Assembly (NCBI GenBank): GCA_963664655.2
Contig: OY761554.1
Location: 1,798,001-1,862,000 of the forward strand
Length of the DNA: 64,000 nt
Reading direction: 5' to 3'
Origin: Desulfospira sp963664655
GTDB lineage: Bacteria; Desulfobacterota; Desulfobacteria; Desulfobacterales; Desulfobacteraceae
The notes under the pieces were generated by a model. The model was not told the DNA's origin and searched no databases. It worked only from the letters and a program-made list of their open reading frames with translations. Position 1 is the first letter of the stretch, and every line of letters starts with the position of its first letter. Made by a program: the position numbers and the translations under genes. Positions 52,947-61,284 of the stretch are shown here, in pieces.

Positions 52947-54326
52947 ATGGGAAGAACGAAAATCAATGCCCTGGAGAAACTTGACCACCCACCGGGCAGG
53001 GTCCTTATCAAAGGATGGGTAAGGACCAAACGCGACTCAAAACAATTCTCGTTCATGGAAATCAACGATGGGTCATCGTTGACAAACATGCAGGTGATTG
53101 CGGCCAAGGACCTGGAAAACTACGAGCAGATTCAGAAAATCACCACCGGCACCTCCCTGAGCGTGGAAGGGGATATGGTGGCCTCCCCGGGAAAGGGCCA
53201 GAAATGGGAAATCCAGGCCCGGCGGGTGGATATTATCAGCATTGCCCCGGAAACCTATCCCCTCCAGAAAAAAAGGCACTCCGACGAATTTTTAAGAACT
53301 ATTGCCCATTTGCGGCCCCGGACCAACAAGTACGGTGCCGCCTTCAGAATCCGGTCGGAGATGGCCTATGCCATTCATCAGTTCTACCGGGACAACGGAT
53401 TTCGGTACCTGACCTCTCCGGTGATCACCGGATCAGACTGTGAAGGGGCCGGAGAGATGTTCCGGGTTACCAGCCTGGATCCGGCGGAAGTTGAAAAACA
53501 GGGGAAAATGGACTTCTCAAAAGATTTTTTCGGCCAGGAGTCCAACCTGACCGTATCCGGCCAGTTGTCTGCCGAGATGTTTGCCCTGTCTTTGGGAGAC
53601 GTGTATACCTTTGGCCCCACCTTCCGGGCTGAAAATTCCCATACCAGCCGGCATGCCGCCGAATTCTGGATGCTGGAGCCGGAAATGGCCTTCTGTGATT
53701 TACAGGGGAACATGGACCATGCCGAAGCGCTGGTCAAGGCCCTGGTCAATCACGCGTTAGAATATTGTGAACAGGATCTGTCACTTTTCAGCAGCTTTGT
53801 AGACAAATCCCTTCCTGAACGGATGGATATCCTTGCCCATAAAGAATTTCAACGGCTGACGTATACACAGGCCATTGAGATTCTGGAAAAATCCAAAAAG
53901 AAATTTGAGTTCAAGGTATGTTACGGGATAGACCTTCAATCGGAACATGAACGGTTTCTGGCCGAAGAATATTTTCAGAAACCCGTGTTCCTCATTGATT
54001 ATCCCAAAGACATCAAGCCATTTTATATGCGATTGAACGATGATCATCAAACCGTTGCTGCCATGGATCTGCTGGTCCCCGGGATCGGGGAACTCATTGG
54101 AGGCTCTGCCAGGGAAGAGCGGCTTGACGTGCTGGAAGCCAGGATGGACGAGATGAACTTGCCCAAAGGCCCCTACTGGTGGTATCTGGATTCCAGGCGG
54201 TACGGCACTGTGCCCCACGCAGGCTTTGGAATGGGATTTGAGCGGTTCCTGATGCTGATCACCGGGATCAGCAATATCAGGGACGTGATTCCCTTTCCCA
54301 GGACCCCGGGCAGCATAGATTTTTAA
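52947..54326 (+). CDS. asnS: Asparagine-tRNA ligase
   Basis: A 459-residue class IIb synthetase that charges tRNA-Asn. The N-terminal OB-fold anticodon domain (about 1-100) contains KGWVRTKRDSKQFSFMEIND. Motif 2 is FRAENSHTSRHAAEFWMLEP, with the SRH AEF pattern typical of asparaginyl rather than aspartyl enzymes. Motif 3 is GFGMGFERFLMLI near the end. The start has only a weak ribosome site. It is followed in 12 bp by a small coiled-coil gene and then hisHF, and is divergent from the radical SAM gene. Confidence 0.96.
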   Translation: MGRTKINALEKLDHPPGRVLIKGWVRTKRDSKQFSFMEINDGSSLTNMQVIAAKDLENYEQIQKITTGTSLSVEGDMVASPGKGQKWEIQARRVDIISIAPETYPLQKKRHSDEFLRTIAHLRPRTNKYGAAFRIRSEMAYAIHQFYRDNGFRYLTSPVITGSDCEGAGEMFRVTSLDPAEVEKQGKMDFSKDFFGQESNLTVSGQLSAEMFALSLGDVYTFGPTFRAENSHTSRHAAEFWMLEPEMAFCDLQGNMDHAEALVKALVNHALEYCEQDLSLFSSFVDKSLPERMDILAHKEFQRLTYTQAIEILEKSKKKFEFKVCYGIDLQSEHERFLAEEYFQKPVFLIDYPKDIKPFYMRLNDDHQTVAAMDLLVPGIGELIGGSAREERLDVLEARMDEMNLPKGPYWWYLDSRRYGTVPHAGFGMGFERFLMLITGISNIRDVIPFPRTPGSIDF

Positions 54327-54338
54327 AAGGAGGGACCC

Positions 54339-54542
54339 ATGCCCACACTGGAAGAAAGACAAAGTGAAAGCCAGGAAGATTTGACCCACAGACTCGAAGC
54401 CAGGACCCGGGAGCTTGGCATTACCTACAGCTTTGCCCACTACCTGGAGCAGATGGAAAACTATCTTTTGGAATTGGAAAAGAGGGTGTCGACCCTTGAA
54501 GCTGAAAATGAACAGTTGAAGGTCAGACAGGAAAGCGCCTGA
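54339..54542 (+). CDS. Small coiled-coil protein
   Basis: Sixty-seven residues, highly charged (MPTLEERQSESQEDLTHRLE), with a heptad-like helix from about residue 35 to the end (LEQMENYLLELEKRVSTLEA). It resembles SlyX-type short helical proteins, but the similarity is only general. A very good ribosome site (AAAGGAGG) precedes the ATG. It lies between asnS and hisHF in the same direction, probably cotranscribed. Confidence 0.65.
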   Translation: MPTLEERQSESQEDLTHRLEARTRELGITYSFAHYLEQMENYLLELEKRVSTLEAENEQLKVRQESA

Positions 54543-54568
54543 CCGGCAGGAGAAAAGAGTTATAATTC

Positions 54569-56149
54569 ATGATTACTTTGCTTGACTACGGGGCCGGCAA
54601 TGTCCGGAGCGTAATGAATGCCGTTAAAAAACTGGGGGCTGAACTGAAAACCGTTCAGGCCCCAGAGGATATCCTTAATGCTGAAAAACTGATTTTTCCA
54701 GGTGTGGGAAACTATGAAAGCATGATCCGGATCCTTCACCGGAAACATTATATTGAGCCTTTGCGTGAGTACCTTAAGGCAGACCGCCCCTTTTTAGGGA
54801 TCTGCCTTGGCATGCACGCCCTTTTTGAGGGCAGTGAAGAGGATACCTCGGGCCTTGAAAGCATTGGGTTTTTTAAGGGCAGGGTCAAGCGGTTCAAGAC
54901 AGATCTTTCCGTTCCCCACATCGGCTGGAACGGGGTGACCGTCAAGCAGGAATCCCCGTTCCTGTCCGGGGTGGATTCAGACACCAAATTCTATTTTGTT
55001 CACTCATACCATATTGTTCCCGAGGATGAGGCCGTTGTTCTGACCCGGACCATCTATGATTATGAATTCGCCAGTGCCGTTCAGCAGGGCAATATCATCG
55101 GCACCCAGTTTCATCCGGAAAAAAGCGGGGAAGCCGGCAGCCGCCTTCTTCAAAATTTTACCGAAAGCCGGAATCTGAAGGCAAAAGGACCGGTTGACAG
55201 GCCCGGCAAGGGATTGTCCAAAAGAATCATTGCCTGTTTAGATGTCCGGTCCAACGACAACGGGGACCTGGTGGTCACCAAAGGGGACCAGTACGATGTC
55301 AGGGAAAAAGGCGATGTCCGGAACCTGGGCAAACCCGTTGAACTGGCCGGCCGGTATTACAAGGAAGGGGCCGACGAGATCACCTTTTTGAACATCACCG
55401 GGTTCAGGGATTTCCCCTTAAAGGATATGCCCATGATAAAGGTCCTGGAACAGACCAGCGAGCAGGTGTTTGTCCCCTTAACCATTGGCGGCGGCATCCG
55501 GGATTATACGGACAGCCAGGGCACCGCCTATACGGCCCTTGACGTGGCGGCCCGGTATTTCCGCTCCGGCGCGGACAAGGTGTCCATTGGCAGCGATGCG
55601 GTCCACATTGCCATGGATTACATCAACACCGGCAAAAAGACGGGCAAGAGCGCCATTGAAACCATTTCCGCCGTATACGGCAATCAGGCCGTGGTGATTT
55701 CCGTGGACCCCAAACGGGTCTGGGTGGCATCCCCGGAAGATGCCCCGGGCAAGCATGTGATCCCCACTGAGTTCCCGGGGCCTGCCAATGAGGCCTATTG
55801 CTGGTACCAGTGTACGGTACAGGGCGGCCGGAAAGCCATGGACCTGGATGCGGTCTCTCTGGCCAGGGCCTGTGAAGAACTGGGCGCCGGGGAAATCCTG
55901 CTCAACTGCATTGACAAGGACGGCACCAATTCGGGCTTTGACATTGAACTGATCAATGCGGTCCGCAACAACGTCACCATCCCGGTCATCGCGTCGTCCG
56001 GGGCCGGCTGCGAAGGCCATTTTACCGAAGTGTTCCGGCGGACCCGGGCGGAAGCCGCCCTGGCCGCCGGGATCTTCCACAGAAAAGAGGTCCCCATTCA
56101 GTCTGTGAAACAAACCCTTTCAGACCAGGGCATCGAGGTCCGGCTGTAA
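54569..56149 (+). CDS. hisHF: Imidazole glycerol phosphate synthase, HisH-HisF fusion
   Basis: A 526-residue single-chain enzyme for the fifth step of histidine synthesis: glutamine-derived ammonia plus PRFAR give IGP and AICAR. Residues about 1-205 are the HisH glutaminase (MITLLDYGAGNVRSVMNAVK; nucleophile in GICLGMHALF; catalytic HPE in GTQFHPEKSGE). Residues about 215-526 are the HisF barrel (RIIACLDVRSNDNGDLVVTK; LTIGGGIRDYTDS; ASSGAGCEGHF). The barrel is longer than ordinary bacterial HisF and has the insertions of eukaryotic HIS7. The fusion is one frame with no lesion. It follows the small coiled-coil gene by 26 bp. No other his genes are in the window. Confidence 0.95.
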   Translation: MITLLDYGAGNVRSVMNAVKKLGAELKTVQAPEDILNAEKLIFPGVGNYESMIRILHRKHYIEPLREYLKADRPFLGICLGMHALFEGSEEDTSGLESIGFFKGRVKRFKTDLSVPHIGWNGVTVKQESPFLSGVDSDTKFYFVHSYHIVPEDEAVVLTRTIYDYEFASAVQQGNIIGTQFHPEKSGEAGSRLLQNFTESRNLKAKGPVDRPGKGLSKRIIACLDVRSNDNGDLVVTKGDQYDVREKGDVRNLGKPVELAGRYYKEGADEITFLNITGFRDFPLKDMPMIKVLEQTSEQVFVPLTIGGGIRDYTDSQGTAYTALDVAARYFRSGADKVSIGSDAVHIAMDYINTGKKTGKSAIETISAVYGNQAVVISVDPKRVWVASPEDAPGKHVIPTEFPGPANEAYCWYQCTVQGGRKAMDLDAVSLARACEELGAGEILLNCIDKDGTNSGFDIELINAVRNNVTIPVIASSGAGCEGHFTEVFRRTRAEAALAAGIFHRKEVPIQSVKQTLSDQGIEVRL

Positions 56150-56571
56150 TTTTTAGCGGCCCTGAATCCTTTGGGCGAAATACCGATACCCTTGTGGAAA
56201 TTATCAGGGACGCTTTTGCAGACGGCAGGGGCTTGGCCGTTTCCGTCTTTATCAGCTTTTATTGATATGTTAAGAAATCTTTATTTGTTAACAACAGCCC
56301 CGGTTCTGTTGATGGCCTCTGGTGAGCAGTGGCATTCACATTGCGGATCCGGGGGGATCCCTGCGGTATAAAAGAGCGCGCGGCACCCCCTTTTGTTAAG
56401 TTTTCTTGATATTTCAGGCGGTGTCATGGCCCCATCTATCCTTATTCTATCTATCTGAAAATATACAAATATTTATTTGTTCATGTGATGGTCTGATTCT
56501 TGCTCTTTCCTGAGCTATACATAGGCAGGTGCCTTAATCTTTATTCTTTTGATGAACGTCATTTAAACAGA
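56150..56571. other. Gene-free stretch after hisHF
   Basis: No gene. Some G-runs (GGATCCGGGGGGATCCC around 56345) and AT-rich bases near 56457-56485 are seen. It should hold the acyl-CoA dehydrogenase promoter, but no strong motif is evident other than the operator-like palindrome that follows. Confidence 0.4.
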
Positions 56572-56593
56572 TTGATTGGCCATGGCCAATCAA
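56572..56593 (+). promoter_or_regulatory. 22-bp palindrome before the acyl-CoA dehydrogenase gene
   Basis: TTGATTGGCCATGGCCAATC plus AA, a perfect 22-bp palindrome ending just before the AAAGGAGG ribosome site. It resembles an operator for a dimeric repressor, for example TetR- or MarR-type, and as RNA it would fold into a hairpin beside the ribosome site. The regulator is unknown. Confidence 0.6.
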
Positions 56594-56606
56594 AAAGGAG
56601 GGTTTT

Positions 56607-57899
56607 GTGAATCAGACGGAAGCGATGGGACAGAGCAAAAGCAACGGGGTAAATGATTTTTTAAGACCAAATCACCTGATTTCACCCGAAGTCCAGATGT
56701 ACTGCAAAGCCATCAGGGAGTTTATCAATAAGGAAATCATCCCGGTTGAAGATCAGTTTGACGATAACTGGGACTGGACCGAGCGCGGCGGAGACACCAT
56801 GATCGATGCCATCTGGCATAAGCTGCTGATTGATATGGAGCTGCAGCATTCTTTTGTTCTGCCCGAATTCGGGGGCAGCGGCGGCACGTCGCTGGTGGAT
56901 GCCTGTGCGCTGGTCGCGGAGGTTTCCAGGGGGGACTTTGGCCTGGCCTGTTCCGGGTTTATCAGTTCCTGGGCGGTGGCCGGGTTAATGATGCCCAAAG
57001 TCAATGAACCGCTGCTTAAAAAAATTGCGGATTCCCTGTGCGGCAACAAGGTTTACATGATCTGCAGTGCCATTACCGAGCCCCACTCCGGCGGATCTGT
57101 GGAGGATCACCGGATGAAAGGGGCGGGGATTCAGACCACGGCCCGCCGGGAGGGGGATCAGTGGGTGATTGACGGGCATAAATTATGGCCGTCCGCTTAC
57201 CGGGAGGCCAAGATGTTCCGGGTCCTCTGCCGGGTGGAAGGGGCCGAAGCCCCATACAACCTGGCCCAGATTTTTGTTCCGGCCGACACCCCCGGTGTCA
57301 CCACCAGCAAACCATACCGGAAAATGGGGTCATCCATTGATACCAACGGCGATATCTGGTTTAACAATGTCCGGGTTCCCGTTGAGAATCGGGCCCAGCA
57401 GGACCCCGCAGATGATTATGCCTCTGTCATGGCCAGTGTGACGGTGGGCCGTCTGACGTCTTCGGCATTCCCCATGGGGGTGATGAAACGGGCTTACGAA
57501 TTAATCAAGGAATACGTTGATATCCGAATCATAGCCGGCAAACCCATGAGGGAGCACGGGGTGGTGGTCCATGAACTGGGCACCATTGCCAGGGATATCC
57601 TGACAGCTGAAGCCATGCTGTACAGTGTGGCAGCCCGGTTTGACCACCCGGAAACTTACGGATTTCCATGGGACTTAAAGAACCAGGCCCTGGCCAGCGC
57701 CTGCCAGAACACCGTGGCCGAACTGGGCATCAGCGTTGTCAACCGGGCAATGGACCTGATGGGCTCCTACGGCTATTCCAAAGACGGCAAAATGGAAAAA
57801 CTGCTCAGGGACATCAAAATTACCAATATCATTGTCGGCGGCCCGCTGTTGCGCCTGACGGAACTGTCCCGCTGCTATTTCGGCACCCAGACCGTTTAA
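56607..57899 (+). CDS. Acyl-CoA dehydrogenase-family protein
   Basis: A 430-residue FAD enzyme of the acyl-CoA dehydrogenase fold. GTG start with AAAGGAGG five bases upstream. Marks are EFGGSGGTSLVDACALVAEV, CSAITEPHSGGSVEDHRMKG (FAD and substrate contacts) and the C-terminal GSYGYSKDGKMEKLLRDIKI. Where most members read YEGTSEIQ, with the catalytic glutamate, this one has IIVGGPLLRLTE. The glutamate is thus replaced or sited elsewhere. It stands alone, convergent with a histidine kinase, but near the dehydratase operon, so it may act on the same kind of CoA ester. Substrate unknown. Confidence 0.88.
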   Translation: MNQTEAMGQSKSNGVNDFLRPNHLISPEVQMYCKAIREFINKEIIPVEDQFDDNWDWTERGGDTMIDAIWHKLLIDMELQHSFVLPEFGGSGGTSLVDACALVAEVSRGDFGLACSGFISSWAVAGLMMPKVNEPLLKKIADSLCGNKVYMICSAITEPHSGGSVEDHRMKGAGIQTTARREGDQWVIDGHKLWPSAYREAKMFRVLCRVEGAEAPYNLAQIFVPADTPGVTTSKPYRKMGSSIDTNGDIWFNNVRVPVENRAQQDPADDYASVMASVTVGRLTSSAFPMGVMKRAYELIKEYVDIRIIAGKPMREHGVVVHELGTIARDILTAEAMLYSVAARFDHPETYGFPWDLKNQALASACQNTVAELGISVVNRAMDLMGSYGYSKDGKMEKLLRDIKITNIIVGGPLLRLTELSRCYFGTQTV

Positions 57900-57941
57900 C
57901 CGGGTGAATAAACGGTAATTTTTCCGCATACGGAAGGGGAG

Positions 57942-57977
57942 CCGCCCATCAGGCCGCAGCAATGGCCTGATGGGCGG
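57942..57977. terminator. Bidirectional terminator hairpin
   Basis: CCGCCCATCAGGCC (57942-57955) and its exact complement (57964-57977) form a 14-bp stem with an 8-base loop, between the stops of the converging dehydrogenase and kinase genes. On the plus strand TTACTTTT follows. Confidence 0.8.
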
Positions 57978-60083
57978 TTACTTTTCGGCAGGCAGGGAAA
58001 AAGTGACCTTTGTTCCCTGTCCGACAGCTGAATCAAAGGACAGCCTCCCGTTGTGTTCTTTTAAGATGGCCGAACAGACGCTCAGGCCCAGGCCGGTTCC
58101 GCCGCTGTCGGATTTGGTGGTAAAAAACGGCTCAAAGATCCGGGGGATATGGTCCGGACGGATCCCCACGCCATTGTCGGTAATACACAGCAGAACCAGG
58201 TTGTTTTCAATATCATAGGCGGTTTCGATTAAAATCCGGCCGTCTTTTCCGGTAAGGGCCTGAAGTGCATTCAAAACCAGGTTGACCACCACCTGTTCCA
58301 GCCGCTGAAAATTTCCGGACACCGGAGGCAGCGGGTCCAATAACCGTTTTAAGACAATCACGGTCCGGTTTTTGAGCTGGGTGGACACCAGGGTTAATGC
58401 CGCCTGGATGACCTGGTTCAGGTTCACCGCCTGCAGCCTGGCCTGTTCGTCCCTTCGGGCAAAGTTTTTCATATTTTTAACGATTTTGCGGATTCGCTGG
58501 GAACCGGCTTCAATGCCCTCAAAAAGCTTGGGGATTTCTTTGGACATTTCCGAATACGGGACATTGGCGACAAGAAAGTCCCCGCAGGCGTCATGGTACG
58601 TTTTTAAAATGCCGGAGATATCATCCCAGGCTTTTCTGAGGATGGGGGCATTCAACGCTATAAAATTGTTGGGGTTGTTAATCTCATGGGCCACTTCTGA
58701 AGCAAGGATTCCCATAGAGACCATTTTATCCGCTTCCACCAGCTGGCGCATCCGGGTTTCGGCTTTTTCTTCTGCGGCCTTTTTTTCCGTTATATCAACA
58801 CCGATGGAAACAATATGGATGCGGGTTTTGATGCTGTCGGCCATAATGCTGTTGGTCCAGGAGATCAGGCGGCGCTCTCCGGTTCGGGTGACAATCATAT
58901 TCTCAAAAGAAGAGGGAAAATCAATATCCTGTGCATGGGGAAACATGTTCCTCATTTTATCCCGGCTGTTCCGGGCCATTCCGATCTCCCAGACATATTT
59001 GCCGATAACCTCGTTTCGGCCATACCCGGTTAAGCGCTCGCAGGTTTTATTAAACCGGACGATCTGTCCGTACCGGTCCGTGACCATGATCAGCGGCCCG
59101 GCATTGTTCAATACGGCCAATGTAAAGTTTCGCTCTTCCCGCAGCCGCTCATCGGTTTTTTTGCGGTGGATCTCTGCGGCCAGCCGGTTGGCAATGGTAC
59201 CCAGCCGTTCGATGGTCAGGTTTGTTTCCATGCGTTGAATCACATCCACCAGAACAATGGCGCCGATGACCTGCCCCTGGATTTTCATGGGAACCGCCAG
59301 AACCGTCTCCGCACCGTTTTCTTTCAGATAGTATTGATCGTATTCATTTGTGGCGCTCAGTCCGGAAATATTTAAGCTGTCACCATGTTCCATAACAATT
59401 CCGGTGAAGGTCCGGGAAACGGACAGGCTGTCGAGTGTCGGGAAATTTCCATTCAGATCGGCTCCCCCGATGGCCATGATTTCATCGGCCTGTTCCCCGC
59501 AAAGGGTGATGACCCCATAGGCATAAGCGAATCTGGACAGGATATGGCCAATTAATTTTTTGCAGATCCGGGGCAGGTGATCCTCTTCATGGAAGAGTTC
59601 ACTGATCCGGTTGAGGATATCCGTAACACTGTAACGGTTTTTCAGGTTGGAAATATCCTGGGCCACGAACATTCTTCCGGGCAGGATTTCCCCGTTTTGA
59701 AATATGGGATAGGTCCGGGTATAAAAAAGACGGCCGATATAGGGATTGTTCTCAATGGCTTCGGCCCTGGTGGAATGCAATCCCATGATCACCGGGCAGC
59801 CGTCGCAGGGCTCCGCAAGCTTGCAGCTGACCTCGAAAAACGGTCTGCCGACCATTTCCTCGGGTGTTAATCCGTGATCTGCCGAAGCGGCATAATTGGC
59901 CCACAACACTTTTAGATCCTGATCATAGTAGATGATGAAATCAGGCATGGCGTCCAGAAGTGCCCTAAATGGCGTTGGCTCAAGTTCAGAGTTTGAAAAA
60001 TGCTCTACGGTCTCAGGGGCGGGGGTGTAGAAACAGGCAGAATCTATAACGCAATTTTGGACCGGATTATCAAATTTGGCCAT
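57978..60083 (-). CDS. Soluble PAS-GAF-PAS sensor histidine kinase
   Basis: A 701-residue kinase without transmembrane helices. PAS 1 covers about 33-140 (CKLAEPCDGCPVIMGLHSTR includes cysteines that could bind metal), GAF about 160-310, PAS 2 about 325-440. The phosphoacceptor motif is SEVAHEINNPNNFIALN (His near 465) and the ATPase end shows DNGVGIRPDHIPRIFEPFFT with GGTGLGLSVCSAI. The NNPN form of the H-box marks the NtrB-like soluble kinases. A cytoplasmic, possibly redox or ligand signal is likely. No response regulator is adjacent; it lies between the dehydrogenase and the dehydratase operon. Confidence 0.93.
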   Translation of the reverse strand: MAKFDNPVQNCVIDSACFYTPAPETVEHFSNSELEPTPFRALLDAMPDFIIYYDQDLKVLWANYAASADHGLTPEEMVGRPFFEVSCKLAEPCDGCPVIMGLHSTRAEAIENNPYIGRLFYTRTYPIFQNGEILPGRMFVAQDISNLKNRYSVTDILNRISELFHEEDHLPRICKKLIGHILSRFAYAYGVITLCGEQADEIMAIGGADLNGNFPTLDSLSVSRTFTGIVMEHGDSLNISGLSATNEYDQYYLKENGAETVLAVPMKIQGQVIGAIVLVDVIQRMETNLTIERLGTIANRLAAEIHRKKTDERLREERNFTLAVLNNAGPLIMVTDRYGQIVRFNKTCERLTGYGRNEVIGKYVWEIGMARNSRDKMRNMFPHAQDIDFPSSFENMIVTRTGERRLISWTNSIMADSIKTRIHIVSIGVDITEKKAAEEKAETRMRQLVEADKMVSMGILASEVAHEINNPNNFIALNAPILRKAWDDISGILKTYHDACGDFLVANVPYSEMSKEIPKLFEGIEAGSQRIRKIVKNMKNFARRDEQARLQAVNLNQVIQAALTLVSTQLKNRTVIVLKRLLDPLPPVSGNFQRLEQVVVNLVLNALQALTGKDGRILIETAYDIENNLVLLCITDNGVGIRPDHIPRIFEPFFTTKSDSGGTGLGLSVCSAILKEHNGRLSFDSAVGQGTKVTFSLPAEK

Positions 60084-60478
60084 GTCCCTTCCCCCCCTTT
60101 GTTTCTATAATGGGCGCAACTATATGATGGTTCTGGGGGTTGCGGCATCCTTACATGAAAGGAACAGTAAGGGCACAAACGGGTTCAGGCAGCAGTTTTT
60201 AAAGGTGCCAACGCCTCCAGGTGTTTGTATTAGCAGTCATCTATAAACAGGTAAAAAGACGGGGCCTAATGGTTCTCATTGCCGGCATTTCAATTAAAGG
60301 CAAATACCCGGCCGGACCTTTTCCCCTGTATGCATAGACGGGGATATCATAGATATTACATCAATGACAAGCGGTTTGCCGATATTAGGGAGACCGTTAG
60401 AAAAGGAGACAGCAGACCGGAACCCCTAGGGATGCGCGATCCGGTCTGCGGCCTCCCGTTTCCGGTCTCCTTTTCTCA
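60084..60478. other. Intergenic region with nested hairpin (terminator of the dehydratase operon)
   Basis: No gene. At the right end, outer arms AGAAAAGGAGAC (60399-60410) and 60465-60476 and inner arms GCAGACCGGA (60412-60421) and 60440-60449 form a long nested stem. On the minus strand it directly follows the activator stop; its 3' arm ends UCCUUUUCU, so it probably ends the operon transcript. Confidence 0.55.
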
Positions 60479-61273
60479 TCAGATCTTGCCTGACGCAATC
60501 ACCGCAGCGCCCAACGCCCCGATGACCTGGGGATCAATGTCATCGGGGAAACGGACAAAGTCCTGCCCCAGGGTTTGTCTGAGCATGTCCACCACCCCGG
60601 TGTTCTTGGCCACCCCGCCGGTGACAACGATCTCTTTTTCCACCCCCACCCGCCGGGCCAGTGTTTTGAGACGGTTGGCCACGGATTTGTGCAGTCCTTT
60701 GATAATGGACGGCAACGGGACCTCTTCGTTCACCAGGTTGATCACTTCTGATTCTGCAAACACGCTGCACATGCTGCTGATCAATGCGGGTTCGCCGTCC
60801 TGGAAATGCAGGGCTGCCATTTCATTGATATCCATGTCCATGGTCCGGGCCATGAAATCCAAAAACCGGCCGGTCCCGGCCGCACATTTATCGTTCATGG
60901 CAAATTCCCTAAGGTTGCCCGAATGGTCAACCCCGATGGCCTTGGTGTCCTGGCCGCCGATATCAATGATGGTCCTGACCTGAGGCAGAAGGTAATGGGC
61001 GCCCCGGGCATGGCAGGAGATTTCAGACGTGTTTTCATGGGCAAAGTCAACCTTGGCCCGGCCGTATCCGGTGCCCACGATGTATGATACCCGGCCGCTG
61101 TCCATTTTTGCGGCATCAAGGGCTTTTTTGAACACTTCTCTGGCGGTCTTGGACGGGTTAACGGTGCTGGGTCCGATATAGGCGGCGGCAATTTCTCCAT
61201 CGGCCATCACCACGGCCTTACTGGCGGTGCTGCCGATATCAATGCCGACGGTAACCGTTGATGTACTGGGCAC
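60479..61273 (-). CDS. 2-hydroxyacyl-CoA dehydratase/benzoyl-CoA reductase activator ATPase
   Basis: A 264-residue ASKHA-fold ATPase that delivers a low-potential electron with ATP hydrolysis, as HgdC or BcrA/D-type subunits do. VGIDIGSTASKAVVMADGE is the first phosphate loop and IDIGGQDTKAIGVD the second. Cysteines of NDKCAAGTGRFLDF and SSMCSVFAESEVI correspond to the two per subunit that hold the [4Fe-4S] cluster shared by a homodimer. Only one activator is present, so an HgdC-like homodimer is more likely than a BcrAD heterodimer. It is the last gene of the operon, 11 bp after the catalytic subunit, and ends in a large nested hairpin. Confidence 0.93.
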   Translation of the reverse strand: MPSTSTVTVGIDIGSTASKAVVMADGEIAAAYIGPSTVNPSKTAREVFKKALDAAKMDSGRVSYIVGTGYGRAKVDFAHENTSEISCHARGAHYLLPQVRTIIDIGGQDTKAIGVDHSGNLREFAMNDKCAAGTGRFLDFMARTMDMDINEMAALHFQDGEPALISSMCSVFAESEVINLVNEEVPLPSIIKGLHKSVANRLKTLARRVGVEKEIVVTGGVAKNTGVVDMLRQTLGQDFVRFPDDIDPQVIGALGAAVIASGKI

Positions 61274-61284
61274 AATTCCTCCTT

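Noticed and set aside
54569..56149. Misread of two separate genes hisH and hisF
   Set aside because: One continuous frame, a normal linker and HIS7-type insertions argue for a true fusion.
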